A stretch of DNA of 64,000 nt from JANLYQ01 sp031365725. GTDB taxonomy: Bacteria > Actinomycetota > Actinomycetes > JACCUZ01. Shown piece by piece: positions 33,880-41,836 of the stretch. A model generated the notes under the pieces. That model was not told where the DNA came from and ran no database searches. It saw only the letters and a list, made by a program, of their open reading frames with translations. The stretch covers positions 13,342-77,341 of the forward strand of contig JANLYQ010000021.1 in assembly GCA_031365725.1 (NCBI GenBank). Direction: 5' to 3'. Every line of letters begins with the position of its first letter. The stretch's first letter is position 1. Made by a program: the position numbers and the translations under genes.

Positions 33880-34619
33880 CGCCGAGCCAGGACGGCGTAC
33901 GTCGTGAAGGGTTCGACGACGTGGCCGTCGGGTTGTTCGGCGATGAGGCGAGCAACCTCTGCGGCGATCAGCGCCGCTCCGTGGTCGGGGAGGTCGAAGA
34001 CGTAGGACTTCGTCGCGATGTTGCGGCCGAAGTCGGCGATGGTGATGCGCCGGCTCCACGGGATCGTGACGGTGGCGACCCGCGCACCCCACCGACCGGC
34101 GCGCAGCAGGTCGGCCGCCCACGACTCGTCGGTGTGACCCGACCACCCACATGCGCTGTTGACCCGCTGCTGGTGCTCCGCGAACCACGGCACGGTGCGG
34201 TCGTGCTGGTTCCACCAGAGGGCGAGGACCCCGCCGGGCTTGAGGACGCGGAAGGCCTCGTCCACTGCCACCTCAGGATCGGTCCAGTGAAACGACTGCG
34301 CGAAGGTCACCAGGTCGAACAGTCCGTCGCGCAAGGGCAACGCGTTGCCGTCGCCGGCGACGACGTGCACCCGCGACGTCGTCCGTCCTTTCAGGACCTG
34401 CAGCACACCCAGTCCTGGGTCGACCGCGGTCACCGTCGCGCCCCGGCCGGCGATCGCTCGGGTCGCGATGCCGGTGCCGGCACCGACGTCGCACACGTCC
34501 GACCAGAGCAGCGGTTGTCCCATGGCCGACTCGAGCGCATCGAAGAGCTGCGCGGGATAGTCCGGCCGGGTGGCGTCGTACTCACTGGCGACGCTGTCGA
34601 AGAGCCGACGCTCGGTCAC
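33876..34619 (-). CDS. Class I SAM-dependent methyltransferase
   Basis: A 247-residue methyltransferase of the Methyltransf_11 type. FDSVASEYDATRPDYP at the N-terminus, VCDVGAGTGIATRAIAGRG (motif I), VDPG (motif II), LPLRDGLFDLVTFAQSFHWTD (motif IV) and FRVLKPGGVLALWW are typical. It resembles actinobacterial methyltransferases of unknown small-molecule substrate. It is coupled on both sides by GTGA overlaps (TIM-barrel gene upstream, tetR downstream). Confidence 0.88.
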   Translation of the reverse strand: MTERRLFDSVASEYDATRPDYPAQLFDALESAMGQPLLWSDVCDVGAGTGIATRAIAGRGATVTAVDPGLGVLQVLKGRTTSRVHVVAGDGNALPLRDGLFDLVTFAQSFHWTDPEVAVDEAFRVLKPGGVLALWWNQHDRTVPWFAEHQQRVNSACGWSGHTDESWAADLLRAGRWGARVATVTIPWSRRITIADFGRNIATKSYVFDLPDHGAALIAAEVARLIAEQPDGHVVEPFTTYAVLARR

Positions 34620-35425
34620 GAGCTCGCCGCAGCGAGGTTGAGGCGCGCGAAGGCGAGTCCTTCGGCGAGGTCGGCCTCGCGCTCGTCCCGGTTGACTGCG
34701 CGACGTGTGTTGACCTCGAGCACGACGGTGCCGCTGTATCCGTTGCGGGCCAGGCGTTCCAGCACCTCCGCGCACGGCTGGTTGCCGCGGCCCGGCACCA
34801 GGTGCTCGTCCTTGTTCGACCCGGACCCGTCGGCGAGGTGCACATGCTGCAGCCGTTCGCCGAGCTCGTCGACCACGTGCAGTGCGTCAGAGTCCGAGAC
34901 CGCGGTGTGCGAGAGGTCAAGGGTGGTGGCGGGATAGTCGAACGCGAGGAGGTCCCAGTGCGGGAGGTACGCCGCCACCTCGCGGCTGCGTGCGCGCCAG
35001 GGGAACATGTTCTCGACGGCGAAGGTGATGTCGGTGTCGTTCTGCAGCCGGTGCAAGCCCTCGACGAACTCGCGCGCGTAGTCCCGCTGCCAGCGGAACG
35101 GCGGGTGCACCACCACGGTCTCGGCACCCACTCGCTCGGCCGCCGTCCGGGCCCGGCGCAGCTTGGTCCACGGGTCGGTCGACCACACCCGCTGGGTCAG
35201 CAGAAGGCACGGGGCGTGGATCGCGAGAACCGGCATCGAATAGCGGTCGGACAACGCGCGCAAGGCGTCGGCGTCCTGGCTCACCGGGTCGGTCCAGACC
35301 ATCACCTCGACGCCGTCGAAGCCGAGGTCGGCAGCCATCTCGAAGGCCGTCGAGCAGGTCTCGGGATAGCACGAGGCCGTGGAGAGCGCGACTTTCGCGC
35401 CGGGCACGCGCACGATCCGCTCCAT
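34616..35425 (-). CDS. Sugar phosphate isomerase/epimerase family (AP endonuclease 2 fold)
   Basis: A 269-residue TIM barrel of the xylose-isomerase-like family. Metal-ligand candidates lie in FDGVEVMVW, AIHAPCLLL, VVVHPPFRWQ, FAVENMF (Glu), LDLSHTA (His), HVHLADGSG and the terminal VLEVNTR (Glu). The precise substrate is unknown; in actinobacteria this gene often neighbours ppx and proC, as here. Its stop overlaps the methyltransferase start. Confidence 0.87.
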   Translation of the reverse strand: MERIVRVPGAKVALSTASCYPETCSTAFEMAADLGFDGVEVMVWTDPVSQDADALRALSDRYSMPVLAIHAPCLLLTQRVWSTDPWTKLRRARTAAERVGAETVVVHPPFRWQRDYAREFVEGLHRLQNDTDITFAVENMFPWRARSREVAAYLPHWDLLAFDYPATTLDLSHTAVSDSDALHVVDELGERLQHVHLADGSGSNKDEHLVPGRGNQPCAEVLERLARNGYSGTVVLEVNTRRAVNRDEREADLAEGLAFARLNLAAASS

Positions 35426-35495
35426 GCCGGACAGACTAGGCCGACGCTGGTCCTGCTCCTCGCGGGTGCTGGTGCTTGAGGGCAGTGGTCGGCGG

Positions 35496-36440
35496 TCAGC
35501 CGCCGCCGCGCATCCAGTCGAGACGGCGCAGGATGATGCCTTCGCGCAGCGCCCACGGGCAGATCTGCACCTCCTCGACGTCGAGCAGCGACATGGCCGC
35601 CTCAGCCACCACCGCACCCGCGAGCAGCTGGTTGGAGCGGTCGGCGGAGACACCCGGCAGGTTCGAGCGCTTGTCGGCTGTCATGGCGGCGAGTCGCGGC
35701 ACCCACTTCTCGAGGTCGGCGAGGGAGAGCATGCGCGGCACCATGTCGCCCTCCGACGACGGGGGCGCGCCGGTGATGCGCGCGAGTGATCGGAAGGTCT
35801 TCGACGTTGCGACCGGATGGTCGGCATGGCCAAGCGCTTCGAACGGTCGCAGCTGCCCGGCGATCTGGGTGCGCACGTGCTTGCGCAACGCCTTGACGTC
35901 CTTGGGGTCGGCGACGTCGACCGCGCCGCCTTTGAGCATCGTGCGGGTCAGGCGCCCCGCACCGAGCGGCAGGGACAGCAGCGCGTCGGGCGTCTCGTCG
36001 ATGCCGGCGGCCATCTCCAGCGAGCCGCCGCCGATGTCCATCACCAGCAGCTGGCCCGACGACCAGCCGAACCATCGCCGTACGGCGAGAAAGGTCAGGC
36101 GCGCTTCGTCCTCACCGGTGAGCACCTGCAGGTCGACACCGGTCTCGGCTCGGACCTCGGCAAGGACGTCGGGGCCGTTGGGCGCCTCGCGCAGTGCGGA
36201 GGTGGCGAAGGCAAGGAGGTCCTCGGTGCCGCGGTCCTCGGCAACCTCGAGTGCGTGCCGCACACAGTCAACGAGATGGGTGCGTCCGGCGTCATCGATG
36301 TGGCCGTCGTCAGTGAGGTGCTCGGCGAGGCGCAGCTCGGTCTTGTCGGAGTGCGCAGGCAAGGGCCGCGCGCCTTCGTGGGCGTCAACAACCAGCAGGT
36401 GCACGGTGTTGGACCCCACGTCGAGGACACCCAGCCGCAC
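35496..36440 (-). CDS. Ppx/GppA exopolyphosphatase family protein
   Basis: A 314-residue protein with the N-terminal ASKHA domain only: LGVLDVGSNTVHLLVVDAH, FATSALREAPNG, VLTGEDEARLTFLAV (catalytic Glu region) and VMDIGGGSLEMA (phosphate loop). It matches the short actinobacterial form lacking the HD domain. The GTG at 36440 was chosen because GGGAGG lies seven bases upstream; an ATG nine codons earlier has no ribosome site. It hydrolyses polyphosphate or pppGpp in characterised relatives. Confidence 0.92.
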   Translation of the reverse strand: MRLGVLDVGSNTVHLLVVDAHEGARPLPAHSDKTELRLAEHLTDDGHIDDAGRTHLVDCVRHALEVAEDRGTEDLLAFATSALREAPNGPDVLAEVRAETGVDLQVLTGEDEARLTFLAVRRWFGWSSGQLLVMDIGGGSLEMAAGIDETPDALLSLPLGAGRLTRTMLKGGAVDVADPKDVKALRKHVRTQIAGQLRPFEALGHADHPVATSKTFRSLARITGAPPSSEGDMVPRMLSLADLEKWVPRLAAMTADKRSNLPGVSADRSNQLLAGAVVAEAAMSLLDVEEVQICPWALREGIILRRLDWMRGGG

Positions 36441-36540
36441 GGGCGACCTCCCGTCGTACGTCGCCATCTGTCGCGGCGCCGGCGGCGCGCTTTGTGACGT
36501 GCACCGCAACCTACCCGGCAGGGAGCCGTAGGGTTGCGCT

Positions 36541-37296
36541 GTGCCCGAGGTCCCCCTTGACTTTCCCCGCGCGTGGATCGAGTTCCCCGATCCCACCGAC
36601 GACAACCAGATGTTTCGTTGCGACCTGACGTGGCTGACGTCGAGCTGGGCGTGCATCTTCGGCAACGGGTGCCAGGGCATCTACGCCGACCAACCTGCGG
36701 GCGTCGGGTGCTGCACCCTCGGTGCGCACTTTGCCGACAAGGACGACGAGAAGCGGGTGAAGGGCTTCGTCAAGGAGCTCACTCCCGAGACATGGCAACA
36801 CTTCTCGCCGAAGAACTGGGTGGAGAAGGACGACGAGGGCGCACGCAAGACGCGCGTCGTCGAAGGTGCCTGCGTCTTTGCGAACCGTCCAGGCTTTGCG
36901 GGTGGCGAGGGCTGCGCGTTGCACGGACTGGCGTTGCGGACCGGGCGGCACTTTCTCGAGACCAAGCCCGACGTGTGCTGGCAGCTGCCGATCCGGCGGA
37001 CCTATGAGCACGTCACCCGACCCGACGGCGGCGAAGTTCTCGTCGTCGTCGTCGCGGAGTACGACCGCCGCGGCTGGGGTCCTGGTGGCCACGACCTCGA
37101 CTGGTACTGCAGCGGCAACACCGAGGCACACGTCGGCGCCGAGCCGGTCTATGTCTCGATGCGCGCCGAGCTCGTCGAGCTGATGGGCCAGGCGCCGTAC
37201 GACGCGCTCGTCTCGCACGCCGAGCGTCACCTCGCCTCCCGCCGCATCTTCGCCCTGCACCCCGCGGACCCGAAGGCGCGACCGATCGCGGACTGA
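36541..37296 (+). CDS. Cys-rich conserved actinobacterial protein of unknown function
   Basis: A 251-residue soluble protein starting MPEVPLDFPRAWIEFPDP. Cysteines cluster at CDLTWLTSSWACIFGNGCQG, CCTLG, ACVFAN, EGCALHG, VCWQLP and WYCSGN, with many aromatics; this pattern resembles metal- or Fe-S-binding YkgJ-like proteins, but I cannot place it in a named family. It is divergent from ppx with 100 bases between them. GTG start. The C-terminal half carries HLASRRIFALHPADPKA. Confidence 0.7.
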   Translation: MPEVPLDFPRAWIEFPDPTDDNQMFRCDLTWLTSSWACIFGNGCQGIYADQPAGVGCCTLGAHFADKDDEKRVKGFVKELTPETWQHFSPKNWVEKDDEGARKTRVVEGACVFANRPGFAGGEGCALHGLALRTGRHFLETKPDVCWQLPIRRTYEHVTRPDGGEVLVVVVAEYDRRGWGPGGHDLDWYCSGNTEAHVGAEPVYVSMRAELVELMGQAPYDALVSHAERHLASRRIFALHPADPKARPIAD

Positions 37297-37458
37297 CGAA
37301 TGCTCGGCGAGCTGCCTGCCTGACGGGGCCACGCGCGACGCCAGCTACGCACCTACCTCTCTTGCCGACGTGACGCCGCTGCCCCTGGTGGACCAGCCGG
37401 CTACGGCCACACACGACAAGGTCGCTCCGGAGAGGATCCGGCCGCGAAAACGTACCGA

Positions 37459-37490
37459 AAGGTCTCCGGAGGCCCGAGGGCTCGGACCTT
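37459..37490. terminator. Hairpin between convergent genes
   Basis: AAGGTC pairs with GACCTT, enclosing CCG/CGG and an inner GCCCGAGGGC stem-loop. It lies in the 224-base gap between the Cys-rich protein gene and DUF1203, which converge here. The remainder of the gap shows nothing else. Confidence 0.55.
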
Positions 37491-37520
37491 CCGCACGTGC
37501 AGCCCCGCAACTGCGCACCT

Positions 37521-37994
37521 TCAGCCGCGCGTCACCCCGAACATGTAGCACCCGTGCACCACGTTGCGACTGTGCACCTCGACGACGCCGGGCGCCGCAA
37601 GGACCGCAGCCAGCGCACCCTCCGCATCACTGCCGTCGTGCGCCGCCGACGCGTCGTGGATCCAGCCTCTGTCGTCGTACGCGCGTAGGATCTGCGCGCG
37701 ACCACGGAAGCCGCTCGGGTAGCCGGCACCCGCCCACCCCCTGCATGCCTCGTCATGGGCGAACACCGGCCCGATCTCGCGATAGGGGCCACGGGGCGTC
37801 GGCGGCTCGAAGCCGAACAACATCAGCGCCTCGCCGGCCGTCGCGTCACGCAGGCAGCAACGCAGCGGCTCCCCACCCTCGGCGACCATGCGCGCCGGCG
37901 GGTTGCCGGAGGCATCGCGGTCGGTGCGACGCACCTGCTCGAGGAGGTCAGAGGGCAAAGCAGACACGACGAAGGTCTCAGAAGATGTGCTCAT
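37521..37994 (-). CDS. DUF1203 protein
   Basis: A 157-residue protein with the DUF1203 blocks PLRCCLRDATAGEALMLFGF, GPYREIGPVFAHDEAC and VVEVHSRNVVHGCYMFGV. Cys and His residues in these blocks could form a metal or catalytic site, but the function is unknown. The ATG at 37994 begins STSSETFVVSALP; an in-frame start eight codons upstream is possible. Confidence 0.87.
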   Translation of the reverse strand: MSTSSETFVVSALPSDLLEQVRRTDRDASGNPPARMVAEGGEPLRCCLRDATAGEALMLFGFEPPTPRGPYREIGPVFAHDEACRGWAGAGYPSGFRGRAQILRAYDDRGWIHDASAAHDGSDAEGALAAVLAAPGVVEVHSRNVVHGCYMFGVTRG

Positions 37995-38129
37995 AGCGGA
38001 AAGTCTGCCGCCCGCCACGACCCGCCGCTAGCGGGCATCGGACACGGCGTCCGGACCGACAACAGACCCTGTCCACAACCCCCGCGCGCCGGTCCAGTCA
38101 TGTCGGACCCCCGTCCTAGGGTCGACGAC

Positions 38130-39521
38130 ATGGCCAAGTCAGTGGGCAAGGAGCGAGCCACATTCAGGTGTGGCGAGTGCGGATGGGTGACGTCCAAGTG
38201 GGTCGGGCGGTGCGGCGAGTGCCAGTCGTGGGGAGGCGTGGTCGACACGTCCGCACCCTCAGTCCGTACGACGGCAGCCGGGCCGGTCTCGGCCGCCGCG
38301 CGACCGATCGGCGAGATCGACGTCGAGGCGGCCCGGGCCGCGCCGACGGGGGTGAGCGAGCTCGACCGGGTGCTCGGTGGCGGGCTGGTGCCGGGTGCCG
38401 TAGTGCTGCTCGCGGGAGAGCCGGGCATCGGCAAGTCGACCCTGCTGCTCGATGTGGCGGCGCGCTGGGCCGACGCGGGGCGCGCGCTCTATGTCACGGG
38501 CGAGGAGTCGGCCGCGCAGGTGCGGCTGCGGGCCGACCGAATAGGCGCGGTGCGCGCCGAGCTGTTCCTGGCGGCCGAGACCGACCTGGCTGCAGTGCTC
38601 GGTCAGATCGATGCGGTGCGCCCCACGCTGCTCGTGGTCGACTCGGTGCAGACCATCGCCAGCGCGGAGGTCGACGGATCACCGGGCAACGTGAGCCAGG
38701 TCCGCGAGGTCGCGGCGGCGCTGATCAGGGTGGCCAAGGACCGGGGCATCGCGACGGTCCTGGTCGGGCACGTGACCAAGGACGGCTCGATCGCCGGGCC
38801 GCGACTGCTCGAGCACGTGGTCGACGTGGTGCTGCACTTCGAGGGCGACCGACACTCTCGACTGCGCATGGTGCGCGGCATCAAGAATCGCTTCGGCCCG
38901 GCTGATGAGGTCGGCTGCTTCGACTTGTCCGACGAGGGCATCGAGGGCCTGTCCGACCCGAGCGGGCTGTTCCTGTCCCAGCGACGGCAGGCGACGGCCG
39001 GCACCTGCGTGACGGTGACGATGGAGGGCAAGCGCCCACTGGTTGCCGAGGTGCAGGGACTCGTCGCGCCCTCGATGCTGACCTCACCCCGACGCACCAC
39101 CAGCGGCATCGACGGGGGTCGCCTGGCGATGGTGCTGGCCGTGCTGCAACGGCGGGCCAAGATCCCGGTCGGAGCCTGCGACGTCTACGCCTCGACGGTC
39201 GGCGGGGTGCGCCTCACCGAGCCTGCCACCGACCTCGCGGTCGCCATGGCCATCGCCGGCTCGCAGAAGAACGAGGCGCTGCCCACCGGTCTCATCGCGA
39301 TCGGCGAGGTCGGGCTGGCCGGTGAGGTGCGGCGAGTCACGAGCATGTCTCGTCGGCTAGCCGAGGCCGCGCGGCTCGGCTTCACCCACGCGCTCGTGCC
39401 ACCAGAACCGGGCAAGGTGCCTGCGGGCATCGAGGCGGTCGAGGTGCTCGACGTCGAGCACGCGCTGCTCGTCGGCTTTCCCGGGGCGGAGGTGTTGCGC
39501 TTCGCCGGCCGCCGATTCTGA
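38130..39521 (+). CDS. radA: DNA repair protein RadA (Sms)
   Basis: A 463-residue RecA-like branch-migration helicase. The N-terminal zinc finger FRCGECGWVTSKWVGRCGEC is complete, followed by Walker A GEPGIGKST, Walker B LLVVDSVQ, the KNRFG motif (RGIKNRFGPADEV) specific to RadA, and the Lon-protease-like C-terminal domain (GACDVYASTVGGVRL to GLAGEVRRV). It processes recombination intermediates. disA follows after 116 bases, an association conserved in many Gram-positives. Confidence 0.96.
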   Translation: MAKSVGKERATFRCGECGWVTSKWVGRCGECQSWGGVVDTSAPSVRTTAAGPVSAAARPIGEIDVEAARAAPTGVSELDRVLGGGLVPGAVVLLAGEPGIGKSTLLLDVAARWADAGRALYVTGEESAAQVRLRADRIGAVRAELFLAAETDLAAVLGQIDAVRPTLLVVDSVQTIASAEVDGSPGNVSQVREVAAALIRVAKDRGIATVLVGHVTKDGSIAGPRLLEHVVDVVLHFEGDRHSRLRMVRGIKNRFGPADEVGCFDLSDEGIEGLSDPSGLFLSQRRQATAGTCVTVTMEGKRPLVAEVQGLVAPSMLTSPRRTTSGIDGGRLAMVLAVLQRRAKIPVGACDVYASTVGGVRLTEPATDLAVAMAIAGSQKNEALPTGLIAIGEVGLAGEVRRVTSMSRRLAEAARLGFTHALVPPEPGKVPAGIEAVEVLDVEHALLVGFPGAEVLRFAGRRF

Positions 39522-39637
39522 GCACGACGGGCTCCCGGGCACGCGGAGGTTCTGGTTGGCACACAGTCGGTGCGGCCCTCCCTGTAGTGGGGTCCGAATA
39601 GACTGCTCCCGATCGAGCAGCCGACTGGGGAGACGCC

Positions 39638-40720
39638 GTGCCAGGTACCGAGCGCCCCGACGCGACGCTGCGCGCGACCTTGGCCGCGGTCGCGCCCGGC
39701 ACCGCCCTGCGTGACGGCCTCGAGCGGATCCTCCGCGGGCGCACCGGCGCCCTGATCGTGCTGGGTTTCGACAAGGTCGTGGAGGAGCTCAGCACCGGCG
39801 GCTTCGTGCTGGACGTCGAGTTCAGCGCCACCCGCCTGCGCGAGCTCGCCAAGATGGACGGCGCGATCGTCGTGGACCGCGACTGCACCCGGATCCTGCG
39901 CGCCGCGGTGCAGCTCGTCCCGGACCCGACCATCCCCACCGACGAGTCCGGCACCCGGCACCGAACTGCCGACCGGGTCAACAAGCAGACCGGGCTCCCC
40001 GTGGTGTCCGTGAGCCAGTCGATGAGCATCATCGCCACCTACGTCGCCGGCCAACGCTACGTGTTGGAGGCCTCGACCCAGATCCTGTCGCGAGCCAACC
40101 AGGCCCTGGCGACCCTCGAGCGCTACAAGCTGCGCCTCGACGAAGTGTCAGGCACCCTCTCGGCATTGGAGATCGAGGACCTGGTGACGGTCCGTGACGT
40201 ATGCGCCGTGGCGCAGCGCCTCGAGATGGTGCGGCGCATCGCCGGCGAGATCGAGTCCTACGTCGTGGAGCTCGGCACCGACGGCCGGCTGCTTACCTTG
40301 CAGCTGGACGAGCTCATCGCCGGCGTCGAGCCGGACCGCGACCTGATCGCCCGCGACTACCTGCCCGGCGGTGGGCGCAAGTCGCGCACCGTCGCCGACG
40401 TCATGCACGACCTGGACGCGCTGGACTCCCTCGAGCTGCTCGACCACGCCACGGTGGCGCGCGCCTTCGGCTACTCCGGCGGCGACGGTCTCGACGCGGC
40501 CGTCAGCCCGCGGGGCTATCGCCTGTTGGCCCGGGTGCCGCGGCTGCCCGGCGCGGTGGTCGATCGGCTGGTCGAGCACTTCGGCAGCCTGCAAAAGCTG
40601 CTGGCCGCCAGCATCGACGACTTGCAGACCGTCGAAGGTGTCGGCGAAGCGCGAGCCCGCAGCATCCGCGAAGGGTTGTCCCGGCTGGCCGAGTCCTCGA
40701 TCCTCGAGCGCTACGTCTGA
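39638..40720 (+). CDS. disA: DNA integrity scanning protein / diadenylate cyclase DisA
   Basis: A 360-residue enzyme that joins two ATP into cyclic di-AMP and stops when it meets branched DNA. The N-terminal DAC domain has DGA at residues 74-76 and RHR at 107-109; the central linker helices and the C-terminal HhH domain (LQTVEGVGEARARSIREGL) are intact. GTG start. The stop overlaps the convergent UPF0303 gene by ten bases. Its product is the ligand of the riboswitch at the left end of the window. Confidence 0.97.
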   Translation: MPGTERPDATLRATLAAVAPGTALRDGLERILRGRTGALIVLGFDKVVEELSTGGFVLDVEFSATRLRELAKMDGAIVVDRDCTRILRAAVQLVPDPTIPTDESGTRHRTADRVNKQTGLPVVSVSQSMSIIATYVAGQRYVLEASTQILSRANQALATLERYKLRLDEVSGTLSALEIEDLVTVRDVCAVAQRLEMVRRIAGEIESYVVELGTDGRLLTLQLDELIAGVEPDRDLIARDYLPGGGRKSRTVADVMHDLDALDSLELLDHATVARAFGYSGGDGLDAAVSPRGYRLLARVPRLPGAVVDRLVEHFGSLQKLLAASIDDLQTVEGVGEARARSIREGLSRLAESSILERYV

Positions 40721-41226
40721 GCGCCGCCGTCCAGGCCTTGCGCCGAGGCCAGCCAGCGGCGCAGTACCAGCACCAGCAGCCGGTGGTCCTGCAGCTGCGG
40801 CAGCCCGGACACTGCCACGACACCGACCGGCCCGACGTCGCGGATGCGCAGCGGGAACGCTCCGCCGTGCGCGGCGTACTCACTCATGGGCAGTCCGAAC
40901 TTCGCCTCGAAGGTCGTGCCTTCTTCGCGGCACGACTGCCCCACGAACATCGAGCTGTGGCCGAAGCGGCGGACCACGTTGCCCTTGCGCCGGATCCAGT
41001 GGTCGTTGTCCGGCGCGGTGCCGGGCAGCGCCGCGTGGAACAGCTGCTGACCGCCACGCTCGATGTCGACGACGACCGAGAGCCCACGCTGCTGCGCCTG
41101 CTCGACGATGGCGACGCCAAGGCTCCACGCGTCGTTGTTGTCGAAGCGCGTGAGCTGCAGCTCGTCCTCGTGCGCGCCCAGCTCGGTCAGGGTGATCGGC
41201 GCATCCAGGCGCTCGGGCTCGTTCAC
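40711..41226 (-). CDS. UPF0303 / heme-degrading domain protein
   Basis: A 171-residue protein with the Haem_degrading (GlcG/HbpS-like) fold of the UPF0303 branch: ALGVAIVEQAQQRGLSVVVDIE-type opening (W-S-L-G-V-A-I), HAALPGTAPDNDHWIRRKGNVVRRFGHSSM, and AHGGAFPLRI.DVGPVGVVAVSGL. The role is unknown; relatives bind heme or cobalamin. It is convergent with disA and overlaps it by ten bases. Confidence 0.88.
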   Translation of the reverse strand: MNEPERLDAPITLTELGAHEDELQLTRFDNNDAWSLGVAIVEQAQQRGLSVVVDIERGGQQLFHAALPGTAPDNDHWIRRKGNVVRRFGHSSMFVGQSCREEGTTFEAKFGLPMSEYAAHGGAFPLRIRDVGPVGVVAVSGLPQLQDHRLLVLVLRRWLASAQGLDGGAQT

Positions 41227-41280
41227 CCGACCAGCCTCCCACGCAGTGCGGAGAGCTTCGTCGGGCCGGTTGGGCCGCCG

Positions 41281-41304
41281 GGCCGTCAGGCCGTCAGGCC
41301 GTCA
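41281..41304. repeat. 8-base triplication over cheW stop
   Basis: GGCCGTCA three times without mismatch, followed by the start of a fourth copy. The TCA of the second copy is the cheW stop codon on the minus strand. Confidence 0.9.
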
Positions 41305-41740
41305 GGCCGGCGAGCCCGGCGAGTGACACGACGAGCACCGCGCGGTCGGCGCGGTCACGACGGATCTCGAGAACGTAGGACGGCAGGCCGAGCGGCAAGG
41401 ACTGGTCCGGGCCTGGCGGTGGGGTGAGTCCTTCGGGATCGAGCACCGAGGTGACCCGGTCGACGGCGAGACCGACGACACCATGGGGGGTGGAGAGCAC
41501 CAGCACATCGCCGGGGGGTGCGCCCTCGGTGCTGTCGTCACGCAAGGCAGCAGGCGTGGAGCGCAGGTCGACCACCGGCACGGGGGTGCCCCTCAGCTCG
41601 AGCAGCCCGGTCACCGGCGCGCGGGTGCCGGTGAGCGTCTCGACGCCCGTGGCACGCACCACCTCGCGCACCTCGTCGAGCGCACCGGCCATCTCTCGCC
41701 CATCGAGGACGAAGACCACCCAGCCGCTGACGCCAGTCAT
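41294..41740 (-). CDS. cheW: CheW-like chemotaxis scaffold protein
   Basis: A 148-residue single CheW domain with the two SH3-like barrels: VVFVLDGREMAGALDEVREVV, then GLLELRGTPVPVVDLR (the conserved receptor/kinase-contact strand) and GLAVDRVTSVL. It would link receptors to a CheA kinase, neither of which is in the window. It is the last gene after cheB and cheR on the minus strand. Its ATG overlaps the stop of a repeat-derived mini-ORF. Confidence 0.85.
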   Translation of the reverse strand: MTGVSGWVVFVLDGREMAGALDEVREVVRATGVETLTGTRAPVTGLLELRGTPVPVVDLRSTPAALRDDSTEGAPPGDVLVLSTPHGVVGLAVDRVTSVLDPEGLTPPPGPDQSLPLGLPSYVLEIRRDRADRAVLVVSLAGLAGLTA

Positions 41741-41823
41741 GGTGAGAGCCCCCTCATGTGCCTCTCCAGCTGCTGTGGCCCCTTCATGTGCAGGGGCCTC
41801 TCCAGCTGCTGTGGCCCCTTCAT
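41737..41823 (-). CDS. Repeat-derived mini-ORF leading into cheW
   Basis: A 28-codon frame whose peptide contains KGPQQLER twice. It begins 13 bases after the cheR stop and its TGA overlaps the cheW ATG (ATGA). It exists because of a 36-base direct repeat. Translation would carry ribosomes from the cheR end to the cheW start; whether the peptide itself has a role is unknown. There is no clear ribosome site before its first ATG. Confidence 0.35.
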   Translation of the reverse strand: MKGPQQLERPLHMKGPQQLERHMRGLSP

Positions 41824-41824
41824 G
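41761..41824. repeat. 36-base direct repeat between cheR and cheW
   Basis: A 28-base sequence (CCTCTCCAGC, TGCTGTGGCC, CCTTCATG joined) occurs twice with a period of 36 bases. A third, partial copy (CCCCTCATGTG) lies just before the first. The period is a multiple of three, so the mini-ORF frame is kept. Confidence 0.9.
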
Positions 41825-41836
41825 GGTCGCAGCCTG

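Noticed and set aside
41761..41824. CRISPR-like or regulatory RNA repeat between cheR and cheW
   Set aside because: Only two copies with a constant 36-base unit; explained as a tandem duplication.
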